From contig CAYLIC010000033.1 in assembly GCA_964383815.1 (NCBI GenBank), forward strand, positions 1 to 26,983: a DNA stretch of 26,983 nucleotides, in the 5' to 3' direction. This DNA comes from UBA11524 sp964383815. GTDB lineage: Bacteria > Bacillota > Clostridia > Christensenellales > Aristaeellaceae. The position numbers and the translations under genes are program-made. Positions 7,390 through 14,365 of this stretch are shown one piece after another. Each line of letters opens with the position of its first letter. The stretch's first letter is position 1. The notes under the pieces were generated by a model that saw only the letters and a program-made list of their open reading frames with translations, made no database searches and was not told where the DNA came from.

Positions 7390-8664
7390 ATGAATGTTTC
7401 TGCCCACAGGGCCTTTTCCCTCTTGCGCTCCCTGGCCTACGAGCGGGTCAGCTGCTCGCCGGCTGAAAGGCAGGCCGCCCAGCGCCTGCTGGAGGAAGCC
7501 CAGTCCGCCGGCCTGGAGGCCCGCATGGAGGCGTTTGCCGTACCCTGCGGCAGGGTGAGCCACGCCAGGCTGGTGGTAACCCAGCCGTTTGCCAGAGAAT
7601 ATCAGGTAACAGGGTACGAGCGCGCTGCCTCCACCCCGGCAGGCGGCCTTGACCTGCCCTTCTACTATGCAGAAAGCCTGCTGCCCGTGCATCTGGAGCA
7701 GGTGAAGGGCAAGGCGGTGCTCATCAACGGTCGCCTGCGCCGGGCGGATTATGAAAAGCTGCAAAAGGCCGGTGCCGCCGCCATACTGACCTTCTCCGGC
7801 TCCACCATCGACAGGCCCGGCGAAACGGACTGCGACATCCGCAAGCTCCGGGAGACCCTCACCGAGCCCTTTGGCGACTGCATCGCCCTGAACCTGCGCG
7901 CTGCCGATGCGGCGGAAATGGTGCGCCGCGGCGCCCAACAGCTGCACATTGAGCTGCAAGGCGAAAAGTACGACGGCACCAGCCAGAACGTGTGCGCGGT
8001 GATTCCCGGCAGGGAAAAGCCGGAGGAAATCATCTCCTTCGGCGCCCATTACGACAGCGTGTATTTCTCCACCGGCGTGTATGACAACATGTCCGGCAGT
8101 GTGATTATCATGGAGCTGGCCCGCTATTTTGCCGCCAACCCGCCTAGGCGCACCATGAGGTTCAACTGGTTTGGCTCCGAGGAGCAAGGCCTTTTGGGCT
8201 CCAAGGCCTGGACAGCCGCCCACGCAGACGAGCTGGACAAGCATGTGCTGATGGTGAATATCGACGTGGCTGCTGCCACCCTGGGGCAAAACGCCGCGCC
8301 CGTGCTGGGCACCCAGGCCGCAGCAGACTATGTGGATGGCCTCATGCGGGAGCTGGGCGTGGCCTGCAAAACCAGGCTGGACATCTACTCCAGCGACTGC
8401 ATTCCCTTTGCGGACAAGGGTGTGCCCGCTGTGAACCTGTGCCGCTTCGGCACCCCCGGTGCAGGCTACATTCACGACAGGCACGACAGCCTGAAAAGCC
8501 ATTACCTGGACGAGAAATCCCTAGACATCACCCTGCAGCAGGCTCTTTTCCTGGCCCGGCGGGTGGATGGCGCCGCCGCCTTCCCCATTGAGCGGAAGAT
8601 TGCCCAGGAAATCAAGGACAAGGTGGACGAGTATCTGTTCAGAAAGGAGCCGAAGCATGATTAA
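7390..8664 (+). CDS. M28 family zinc metallopeptidase (aminopeptidase-like)
   Basis: 424 residues, no signal peptide or membrane helix, so a cytosolic peptidase. An N-terminal part with a protease-associated (PA-like) insert (about 90-200: KGKAVLINGRLRR...AAAILTFSGS) precedes the M28 catalytic domain. Two-metal ligands are all visible: H220 and D222-region in GAHYDSV, D232 in YDNMSGS, E264-E265 in SEEQGLLGS, D292 in VNIDVA and H362 in YIHDRHDS. The frame is open 44 codons upstream, but the ATG at 7390 is preceded by AAGGAGGT and lies downstream of the promoter. First gene of an operon in which each stop overlaps the next start (8, 4 and 8 bases). Likely trims peptides; substrate unknown. Confidence 0.9.
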   Translation: MNVSAHRAFSLLRSLAYERVSCSPAERQAAQRLLEEAQSAGLEARMEAFAVPCGRVSHARLVVTQPFAREYQVTGYERAASTPAGGLDLPFYYAESLLPVHLEQVKGKAVLINGRLRRADYEKLQKAGAAAILTFSGSTIDRPGETDCDIRKLRETLTEPFGDCIALNLRAADAAEMVRRGAQQLHIELQGEKYDGTSQNVCAVIPGREKPEEIISFGAHYDSVYFSTGVYDNMSGSVIIMELARYFAANPPRRTMRFNWFGSEEQGLLGSKAWTAAHADELDKHVLMVNIDVAAATLGQNAAPVLGTQAAADYVDGLMRELGVACKTRLDIYSSDCIPFADKGVPAVNLCRFGTPGAGYIHDRHDSLKSHYLDEKSLDITLQQALFLARRVDGAAAFPIERKIAQEIKDKVDEYLFRKEPKHD

Positions 8665-8875
8665 CCATTGCAAGCGTGTGCTGGCGATTCTGGCGCTGAT
8701 CAGCGCGGCGGTGTTCGTGCTCTCCGTGGTGGTGTTGACCATTGCCGGGCAGCTGGTGGAGCAATCCGGCTGGGTGTTTGGCTCCCTGAGCGTTTTCCTG
8801 GCCCTGGGGCTGACGGTGCTGCTCATCAACTGGCTGCAGAAGCAGTTTGCCCGCCGCCAGGAGCAGGACAAGTGA
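8657..8875 (+). CDS. Small two-helix membrane protein, unknown
   Basis: 72 residues. Two hydrophobic stretches (VLAILALISAAVFVLSVVVL and WVFGSLSVFLALGLTVLLIN) flank a short polar turn (GQLVEQSG), and the C-terminus is charged (KQFARRQEQDK). ATG at 8657 overlaps the peptidase stop (ATGATTAA) with AAAGGAG just upstream; the longer in-frame reading from 8567 lies inside the peptidase gene and is not used. No family recognised. Coupling with the peptidase and the tRNA synthetase suggests co-production, not necessarily a joint function. Confidence 0.8.
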   Translation: MINHCKRVLAILALISAAVFVLSVVVLTIAGQLVEQSGWVFGSLSVFLALGLTVLLINWLQKQFARRQEQDK

Positions 8876-9792
8876 TTACCGGGCGCTTCGCCCCAACCCC
8901 CAGCGGGCAGCTCCACCTGGGCAATGTGCTGTGCGCCATGCTGGCCTACCTGTCCGCCAGGAGCAGCGGCGGGCGCTTCCTGCTCCGCATTGAAGACCTG
9001 GACGCGCCCCGCTGCCCGCGCCCCCTGGCGGAACAGTGTATCGCCGGCCTGGCATGGCTGGGCTTCACCTGGGACGGGGAACCCCTGTGGCAAAGCCAGC
9101 GCAGCGCCGTTTACCAGCACTATCTGGATGAGCTGGCAAGCCAGGGGCGCATCTACCCCTGTTTCTGCACCCGGGCCCAGCTGCAGGCCAGCCAGGCGCC
9201 CAACCTGGGTGACACCCAATGGGTGTACAACAGGGCCTGTGCCAGCCTGTCGCCCGCCCAGGCGGCAGCGCTTGCCGCCCATCGCGCGCCTGCCCTGCGG
9301 CTCCGGGTGCCCAATGAGGATGTGCGCTTTACCGATGGACTTTTCGGCCCGCAATGCGAAAACCTGGAGCGGGACTGCGGAGATTTCATCCTCCGCCGGT
9401 CAGACGGGCTGTTCGGCTACCAGCTGGCTGTGGTGGTGGATGATGCACTTTCCGGGGTGAATGAAGTGGTGCGGGGCAGGGACATTCTCACCGCCACACC
9501 CAGGCAGATTTTCCTCCAGCAGTGCCTGGGGTTCCCCACGCCCCAATACATCCACATGCCGCTGCTGCTGGACAGCCTAGGCCGCCGCCTGGCCAAGCGG
9601 GACAGGGACATCAGCCTGGCTGCCCTCAGCCGCATCTTCCGCCCGGAGGATATTCTGGGCATGCTGGCAGAATGCATCGGCATCCTGCCGGAGGCCCGGC
9701 CCACAAGCCTGGAGGCGCTGATCCCCCATTTCCAGTGGAGCAAAATCAGGCAGGAGGACGTTTGCCTGCCGGAAAGGCTGACCCATGCATGA
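8872..9792 (+). CDS. gluQ: Glutamyl-Q tRNA(Asp) synthetase
   Basis: 306 residues, GTG start overlapping the previous stop (GTGA). It is a truncated glutamyl-tRNA synthetase: the Rossmann catalytic core without the anticodon-binding domain. Seen are GRFAPTPSGQLHLGN (HIGH region, residues 4-18), RIEDLDAPR, the zinc pattern C-x-C (CFC, near 98) with Y-x3-C (YNRAC), the conserved GLFGYQLAVVVDDAL...NEVVRGRD and a KMSKS-like LAKRD. The family charges glutamate onto the queuosine base at position 34 of tRNA-Asp rather than onto a tRNA end. In Proteobacteria it often follows dksA; here it sits in a peptidase operon. A tRNA-Asp(GTC) gene lies 3 kb away. Requires queuosine synthesis elsewhere in the genome, which cannot be checked here. 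Confidence 0.92.
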   Translation: MITGRFAPTPSGQLHLGNVLCAMLAYLSARSSGGRFLLRIEDLDAPRCPRPLAEQCIAGLAWLGFTWDGEPLWQSQRSAVYQHYLDELASQGRIYPCFCTRAQLQASQAPNLGDTQWVYNRACASLSPAQAAALAAHRAPALRLRVPNEDVRFTDGLFGPQCENLERDCGDFILRRSDGLFGYQLAVVVDDALSGVNEVVRGRDILTATPRQIFLQQCLGFPTPQYIHMPLLLDSLGRRLAKRDRDISLAALSRIFRPEDILGMLAECIGILPEARPTSLEALIPHFQWSKIRQEDVCLPERLTHA

Positions 9793-10048
9793 ACACCCAC
9801 CCTGCCGCTGCCTGCTGAAGGACAGCGGTCAGCAGGATATGGCCCGGCTGGTGGCGGACTACATCTCCACCCTGCCGGAGGAAACCCGCGTGCCCCGGGA
9901 GGTGTACCAGCACCGCCTGGCCCAGTGCCAGCAGTGCCAGGCCCTGCACAGCGGCACCTGCGCCCGCTGCGGCTGCTATGTGGAGGCCCGGGCCGCCAAG
10001 CGCAGCCTGGCCTGCCCGGATGTGCCGCCCCGGTGGCAGGCGGAATAA
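9785..10048 (+). CDS. Cys-rich small protein, DUF6171-like
   Basis: 87 residues starting inside the gluQ stop (ATGCATGA overlap). N-terminal CRCLL, then C-x2-C (CQQC), and C-x2-C-x-C (CARCGCYVEARAAK) with a last CPD: a small zinc-finger-like cysteine set. This matches my memory of the DUF6171 family, function unknown. Last gene of the M28 operon; a hairpin with five T follows 65 bases later. Confidence 0.8.
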   Translation: MHEHPPCRCLLKDSGQQDMARLVADYISTLPEETRVPREVYQHRLAQCQQCQALHSGTCARCGCYVEARAAKRSLACPDVPPRWQAE

Positions 10049-10167
10049 TGTCCGGCCTGTCGTGGTATGTCCACGCGGGCTGTGCTACCCTGTCAGTGTA
10101 ACCATGTGAAATGCGCGCCTGAACCGCCAGGCGCGTTTTTGCATGCAAAAAAAGTGAGGTGACAGGA
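10049..10167 (+). promoter_or_regulatory. Leader/intergenic region before the phage-tail-like genes
   Basis: 119 bases with two hairpins: CGTGG-tatgt-CCACG (10061-10075) and the terminator-like stem at 10114-10135. I see no convincing -35/-10 pair. Only 27 bases separate the T-run from the next start codon, so any promoter must lie before the hairpin, making it a possible attenuator. Confidence 0.4.
10114..10140 (+). terminator. Intrinsic terminator or attenuator
   Basis: Stem CGCGCCTG (10114-10121) with CAGGCGCG (10128-10135), loop of six, then TTTTT. It would end the M28-gluQ operon, or gate read-through into the phage-tail-like genes. Confidence 0.7.
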
Positions 10168-11541
10168 ATGATTCAAACGATTCTGACCTTCGATGCAGAA
10201 TTGACCCAGGGCGTGCGGCAGCGCATCCTTCGCCCGGCCCTGCTGACCCACGACAGCCAGGCCCACCAGCTGTGCATCCGCTGCACGGAAAACGGTCAGC
10301 CTGCCCGGCTGGATGGCGCCGCCGTAACCGGGTATTTCATCCGGCAGGATGGCAGCACGGTTCCCTTCCAGGGTCAGGCCGCAGGCAGCCAGGCCACATG
10401 CACCCTGCCTGCCGATTGCTATGCCAGCGCCGGGCCCTTCAGCCTGGTGGTGAAGCTGAACCAGGGCGACACGGTAAACACCATTCTCTGGGCCGTTGGC
10501 GAGGTTTCCGCCAGCCGCACAGACACCCTGGCGGACAGCCAGCGGCTGCTGCCTTCCCTAGCGGAGCTGCTGGAGCAGGTTGCCGCCATGGAGGCCGCCA
10601 CCGCTGCCGCCGAGGCGTTTGCAGGCCTGACCGCCCAGGCCACCACCCTGGCGGCAGGCAGCAGCGCCACCGCCAGCTATGCCAGTGGTGTGCTGACCAT
10701 CGGCATTCCCGCCGGCCCGCAAGGCCCCAGGGGTGACAGGGGCGACACCGGCCCGCAAGGCCCCAGGGGCGACAGGGGCGACACCGGCCCGCAAGGCCCC
10801 AGGGGCGACGCAGGCCCGTCCACCAGCGTCAACGGCATTTCCCCTGTGGCAGGCAATGTGTCCATCACCGGTGCGGATATACCCGCCGGCGGCGGGGACA
10901 GCGCCAGCCTGCAGGAGGTCCTGTCCGGAAAGGCCAGCGCCGCCATGCTGGGCTGCACCGCCAACAGGTTTGCCTTTGCCGGGACGGAAGGCATCACCAT
11001 CGAGCGTTCTGCCGATGGCGGCGCCACCTGGACGGCAGAAGGTACCGATGAGGAAAAGGTTGCGCTGGTCAGCGGCGTTGGCGCGTCCCTGGCCCTGGGC
11101 GGCGGTGCGGCCCGCCTGCGGGTTACCCTGAACGGGGCGAGCATGGGCGTTCAGGCCACCCTGCACAGGCTGCTGATAAACACCTCTGCCCCGGGCGGCA
11201 CCCTGACCCTTGAGGCTCAGCGTGGCGAGGCCTTCACCCCTCTGGGCACCTGCCCGCTGGGTGGCTGGTGCAGCATTCCCTGTCAGGAGGCCTTTGGGCA
11301 GGAAACCGCCGCCCTGCGGCTGACCTTCAGCCTGCCGGAGGCCGGCGAAGGCGCCGCCCTGCTGGATGTGCTGGGCATTGGCGATATGCCCCAGGCAGCG
11401 CCTTCCCCCATGGCGGCAGCCGGGCACCTGTACACCTGGGACGGGCAGCAAAACGCCGCCTTTCCCGGCAGCGTAACCGCCGCCAGGCTCATTGGCGGCC
11501 TGGACATAACCGCCGAAGAGCTGGCGGCTGTGCTGGTATGA
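10168..11541 (+). CDS. Phage baseplate/tail-tip protein, BppU-like with collagen-like repeat
   Basis: 457 residues, no signal peptide. Residues 1-140 resemble the BppU/tail-fibre N-terminal domain (QTILTFDAELTQGVRQRILR, then GYFIRQDGSTV, SAGPFSLVVKLNQGDTV), which in phages anchors on the baseplate. After a helical stretch (LLEQVAAMEAATAAAEAF) comes a collagen-like block GPQGPRGDRGDT (residues 183-217, three 12-residue copies), then a beta-rich C-terminal part ending in YTWDGQQNAAFPG and a final TAARLIGG, the tail-fibre tip signature. Start ATG at 10168 has GAGGTGACAGG; the frame is open three codons earlier at GTG. Its partner follows 16 bases later. No other phage genes (capsid, portal, holin, integrase) are in the window. 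Could be prophage remnant, tailocin part or domesticated adhesin. Confidence 0.8.
   Translation: MIQTILTFDAELTQGVRQRILRPALLTHDSQAHQLCIRCTENGQPARLDGAAVTGYFIRQDGSTVPFQGQAAGSQATCTLPADCYASAGPFSLVVKLNQGDTVNTILWAVGEVSASRTDTLADSQRLLPSLAELLEQVAAMEAATAAAEAFAGLTAQATTLAAGSSATASYASGVLTIGIPAGPQGPRGDRGDTGPQGPRGDRGDTGPQGPRGDAGPSTSVNGISPVAGNVSITGADIPAGGGDSASLQEVLSGKASAAMLGCTANRFAFAGTEGITIERSADGGATWTAEGTDEEKVALVSGVGASLALGGGAARLRVTLNGASMGVQATLHRLLINTSAPGGTLTLEAQRGEAFTPLGTCPLGGWCSIPCQEAFGQETAALRLTFSLPEAGEGAALLDVLGIGDMPQAAPSPMAAAGHLYTWDGQQNAAFPGSVTAARLIGGLDITAEELAAVLV
10714..10821 (+). repeat. 36-bp tandem repeat encoding collagen-like GPQGPRGDRGDT
   Basis: Three consecutive copies beginning at 10714, 10750 and 10786; the first two differ by one base, the third is cut short and changes to GDAGPST. 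Gly at every third residue is kept throughout. Confidence 0.9.
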
Positions 11542-11557
11542 TATTGGAGGTGAGAGC

Positions 11558-12358
11558 ATGACCATCAAGGAGATAATTAACCAGATGTGGACAGCCATCA
11601 AGGCCCGCTTCTCCACGGCAACAAACCTGGTGAACGGCAGCGCTGTCGGTTCCCTGCGCACATCCTTCGCCCGGGCGGAGGACGAGAGCTACACCATGGG
11701 CGTGTTTTCCTTTGCCGAGGGAAGGGATTGCATGGCCAGGGACGCCTTCAGCCATGCAGAGGGTGAAGGCACCATTGCCCACGCCCATCAGCATGTGCAG
11801 GGCAGGTACAATGTGGAGGATCCCTACTCCAAGTACTTCCACATTGTTGGCGGTGGCGACAGCAAGGATGCCCGCAGCAACCTTTACACCCTGGACAAGG
11901 AGGGCAACGGCTGGTTCAAGGGCAATGTGTACATCGGCGGCACCGATATGGACGACCTTCCTGCCGTAAAAACCTGTGCCACCCTGGATGTTTACAACAA
12001 CCTGGCTGTGGGCATGTGGTGCTCTGCCATCGGGCGCAATCAGCTCATCTGTGGCAACGGCAACGCGCCGGACACGGAGAACAAGTATGCCTTCATCGTC
12101 GGTGCCGGGGACGATGACAGCCCGCAGAACGGCGTCACCGTTGACCGCCGCGGCAACGTATGGCTCCTGAACAACCTGTATGTGGGCACGAACAGCAACG
12201 GCGCCAGCCAGGATGCGTGCCAGTTCAACCTGCGCGATTTCTGGTGGGACACGACGCAGGCCCTGAAGGACATGAGCTCCAGCCTCGCAAGCCTCAACGA
12301 CAGCGTCCGCGACCTTACGACGCGCCTGGAGGGACTGGAGAGCCAGGCCCGGCAGTAA
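11558..12358 (+). CDS. Phage tail-fibre protein with SHAEGEGT motif (peptidase G2/YadA-head-like)
   Basis: 266 residues, no signal peptide; start with GGAGGTGAGAGC. Head-type beta repeats FSFAEGRDCMARDAFSHAEG followed by EGTIAHAHQHVQGRYNVED and YFHIVGGG resemble the peptidase G2 autoproteolytic domain of phage tail proteins and the YadA-type head. Twice a tip signature occurs (TLDKEGNGWFKGNVYIGG; VDRRGNVWLLNNLYVG). The C-terminus is a predicted coiled coil (DMSSSLASLNDSVRDLTTRLEGLE), fitting a trimer. It is the second gene of the orphan tail-like pair and ends six bases from the convergent ThuA-like gene, with no terminator between. Autocleavage is not demonstrated; the domain call is by motif only. 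Confidence 0.75.
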   Translation: MTIKEIINQMWTAIKARFSTATNLVNGSAVGSLRTSFARAEDESYTMGVFSFAEGRDCMARDAFSHAEGEGTIAHAHQHVQGRYNVEDPYSKYFHIVGGGDSKDARSNLYTLDKEGNGWFKGNVYIGGTDMDDLPAVKTCATLDVYNNLAVGMWCSAIGRNQLICGNGNAPDTENKYAFIVGAGDDDSPQNGVTVDRRGNVWLLNNLYVGTNSNGASQDACQFNLRDFWWDTTQALKDMSSSLASLNDSVRDLTTRLEGLESQARQ

Positions 12359-12364
12359 CGGGCC

Positions 12365-13072
12365 TCACTCCGCCACGTTCTGCGGCGGATGGGGCAGGCG
12401 CAGGCCCGGCGCCGCCCAGCGCACCGCATTGGTGATGATTTTCTGAATCTCCGGCATGCGGTACACCGGTGCCTCCTCGTGGCCCGGCTGGAAGTAAAAC
12501 ACCTTGCCCAGCCCCCTTGAGAAGGTCACCCCGCTGCGGAACACCTGCCCGCCTGCAAACCAGGCCAGAAACACAATGTCATCCGGCCTGGGAATGTCAA
12601 AGGGCTCGCCGTACATTTCCTCCTGCGGAATGTCAATGCAGGGCGGCACGCCCTTGGCGATGGGGTGCCCGGGGCACACGCACCACAGCTTTTCCCTGTC
12701 CCCATGCCGCCAGTGCAGGGTCATGCTGGTGCCCAGCAGGCGGCGGAAAACCGGGCTGTAGTGGGCGGAGTGCAGGCCAATCAGCCCCATGCCGGACAGC
12801 ACGGCCTCCTGCACCAGGGCGGCCGTTTCCCCGGTTATTTCCTCCTGCCTGGCGTGGCTCCACCAGATCAGCACATCCGTGGCATCCAGCAGCTCCCGGG
12901 TGATGCCCTGGTGGGGCATGTCCAGGGTGACGCAGGTTACCTCCATGTCCGCCTCCTGCCGGAGAAACGCCGCCAGGCACCCGTGGATGCCCTCCGGGTA
13001 CACGGCATGGATGGACGGCAGCTCCCGCTCGTGGACAAATTCGTTCCAAATGGTTACCCGCAGCTTGCTCAT
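12365..13072 (-). CDS. ThuA-like domain protein
   Basis: 235 residues, cytosolic. Class-I glutaminase-like fold of the ThuA (trehalose utilisation) family: LRVTIWNEFVHE at the start, DVLIWWSHARQEEI, LIGLHSAHYSPVF, LHWRHGDREKLW, CPGHPIAKGV, and near the end RGLGKVFYFQPGHEEAP. The start at 13072 (MSKL) overlaps the upstream stop by ATGA with GGGGAAGG before it. ThuA proteins are linked to 3-keto sugar metabolism; pairing with a sugar isomerase-type TIM barrel supports a role in breakdown of an oxidised or unusual sugar, but the substrate is unknown. No terminator follows; the convergent gene ends 6 bases away. Confidence 0.85.
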   Translation of the reverse strand: MSKLRVTIWNEFVHERELPSIHAVYPEGIHGCLAAFLRQEADMEVTCVTLDMPHQGITRELLDATDVLIWWSHARQEEITGETAALVQEAVLSGMGLIGLHSAHYSPVFRRLLGTSMTLHWRHGDREKLWCVCPGHPIAKGVPPCIDIPQEEMYGEPFDIPRPDDIVFLAWFAGGQVFRSGVTFSRGLGKVFYFQPGHEEAPVYRMPEIQKIITNAVRWAAPGLRLPHPPQNVAE

Positions 13073-13902
13073 GGGCACACCTTCCCCTTCAGCCAGGTGA
13101 TGGAATCCTCAATGGCCTTCGCGTAGGAAGGCACGCCAAAATGCTCAATGGTCATGATGCCGCTGTAGTGCTCCCTGTCCAGGCCCGCCAGCAGCCTTTC
13201 CATGGGGATGTGCCCATGGCCCACGGCGCAGGGGTACATCACCTGGCCTGTCACGGCGGTTTTGGGCTCGCCTGTGGGCGTAACCTCCGGGGAAAGCTGC
13301 GGCAGGAAGCGATCCTTCAGGTGCACATGGCGTATCCGCCCCCGGAAGCGCTCCTGGGCCAGCAGCACATCCTCCCCGGAGAAAAGGAAGTTGCCTGCCT
13401 CCAGGGTCACCTGCAGCGCCGGCGCCGCCTGCAGAAAGCCTTCCATGCCAGCCATGGTGGCAATGGGGCTGCGGCTGTCGTCAAAGCACTCGATGGTGGG
13501 TGTCATGCCTTGCCCGGCAGCGGCCTCCGCCATGGCGCAGGTGGCCTCCTGCATGCGGGAAACCTCCGCCCCGGTACCCTCCTCCAGAAAGCCCGGCACC
13601 AGCATCACCCGCCTGCAGCCCAGCAGCGCCGCCTGCCGCAGCAGAAGGTCGTCCGCGCCCGGCAGCGGGCCGGGCCTTTGCCAGTTGTAAAACCCGCACA
13701 GGTTGGAAGGCTGCAGCCCGCAGGCCTCCAGCATCCGTCCAAACCGGCGGATGTCCCCGTCCCGGGCGCCCACATCGTCCCTGTCCAGCTCCACATAGCG
13801 TATGCCCCACGCCCGAACGGCCTCCAGCATGCGCTCCACCGGCCAGCCCTTTTCGCCGGCTGCCTGCACCACATGATGATAAAACACGCCATAACCCAGC
13901 AT
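13069..13902 (-). CDS. Xylose isomerase-like TIM-barrel protein (sugar isomerase/epimerase)
   Basis: 277 residues. AP endonuclease-2/xylose-isomerase-like TIM barrel: IRYVELDRDDVG, GLQPSNLCGFYN, CRRVMLVPGF, then the metal-site strands TPTIECFDD, LQVTLEAGNFL, IRHVHLKDRF and IMTIEHFG, which supply the Glu/His ligands of this family. The frame continues 18 codons upstream, but that region holds the promoter (13928-13956), and GGAGCGTGAAGAAT precedes the ATG at 13902, so the shorter form is chosen. Translationally coupled to the ThuA-like gene by an ATGA overlap. Likely converts a keto- or inositol-type sugar; exact reaction unknown. Confidence 0.85.
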   Translation of the reverse strand: MLGYGVFYHHVVQAAGEKGWPVERMLEAVRAWGIRYVELDRDDVGARDGDIRRFGRMLEACGLQPSNLCGFYNWQRPGPLPGADDLLLRQAALLGCRRVMLVPGFLEEGTGAEVSRMQEATCAMAEAAAGQGMTPTIECFDDSRSPIATMAGMEGFLQAAPALQVTLEAGNFLFSGEDVLLAQERFRGRIRHVHLKDRFLPQLSPEVTPTGEPKTAVTGQVMYPCAVGHGHIPMERLLAGLDREHYSGIMTIEHFGVPSYAKAIEDSITWLKGKVCP

Positions 13903-13927
13903 ATTCTTCACGCTCCATTCTGCAGCC

Positions 13928-13956
13928 AGTATACCACACATCGCCAGCGCAAACAA
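13928..13956 (-). promoter_or_regulatory. Promoter of the TIM-barrel/ThuA operon
   Basis: -35 TTGTTT (13951-13956) and -10 TATACT (13928-13933), spacer 17. It places the transcription start near 13921 and so decides for the ATG at 13902. Confidence 0.7.
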
Positions 13957-14365
13957 GGGCGAAGGCCGCGCGCCGCATCCCCGTCCCCTGAGCGGCTGGG
14001 TATTCCTGCGGAAAAATGTATAGGGTTGGATGGATTATGCAGGAAATGTGTGATGGTAACGGTTTCCTGTGGTGTGTGTTGCATATTTATGCGTTGCCGA
14101 TTATGCGACGATTCGGAAGATTTGGTTAACAAGCTGTTAACGAAAACGTTTTTCATGTCACTTTGGTTTGCTGTGTAACTTATTATTTTGGTATTCTCGC
14201 TAGTTTTTGGATTCCGCTGCTGAATTTTTTTGAAACTTTCTTTGATTTTATGCACTTTTGCACTTGATTTTTTTTTTTTCTGTTATCATGTCCTATGGCG
14301 CAGGAAAACCTCACTTCCCCAGCCTATTACAGCCAGCAATGGCAGATAAAAGGAGCAATGGTTAC
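13957..14365 (+). promoter_or_regulatory. AT-rich divergent intergenic region upstream of the repeat protein
   Basis: About 400 bases without a credible gene; from about 14020 it is much more AT-rich than the rest of the window, with T-runs up to 13 near 14267-14279. Seen are a -10-like TATCAT (14284-14289) without a good -35 at 17 bases, paired hexamers GTTAAC-aagct-GTTAAC (14125-14141 region), a near-palindrome GAAAACGTTTTTC (14143-14155) like LacI-family operators, and GCATA-tt-TATGC (14081-14092). The leader before the ATG at 14366 is about 70 bases. Confidence 0.5.

Noticed and set aside
13903..13956. Eighteen extra N-terminal codons of the TIM-barrel protein
   Set aside because: They overlap the predicted promoter and lack a ribosome site; ATG at 13902 has one.
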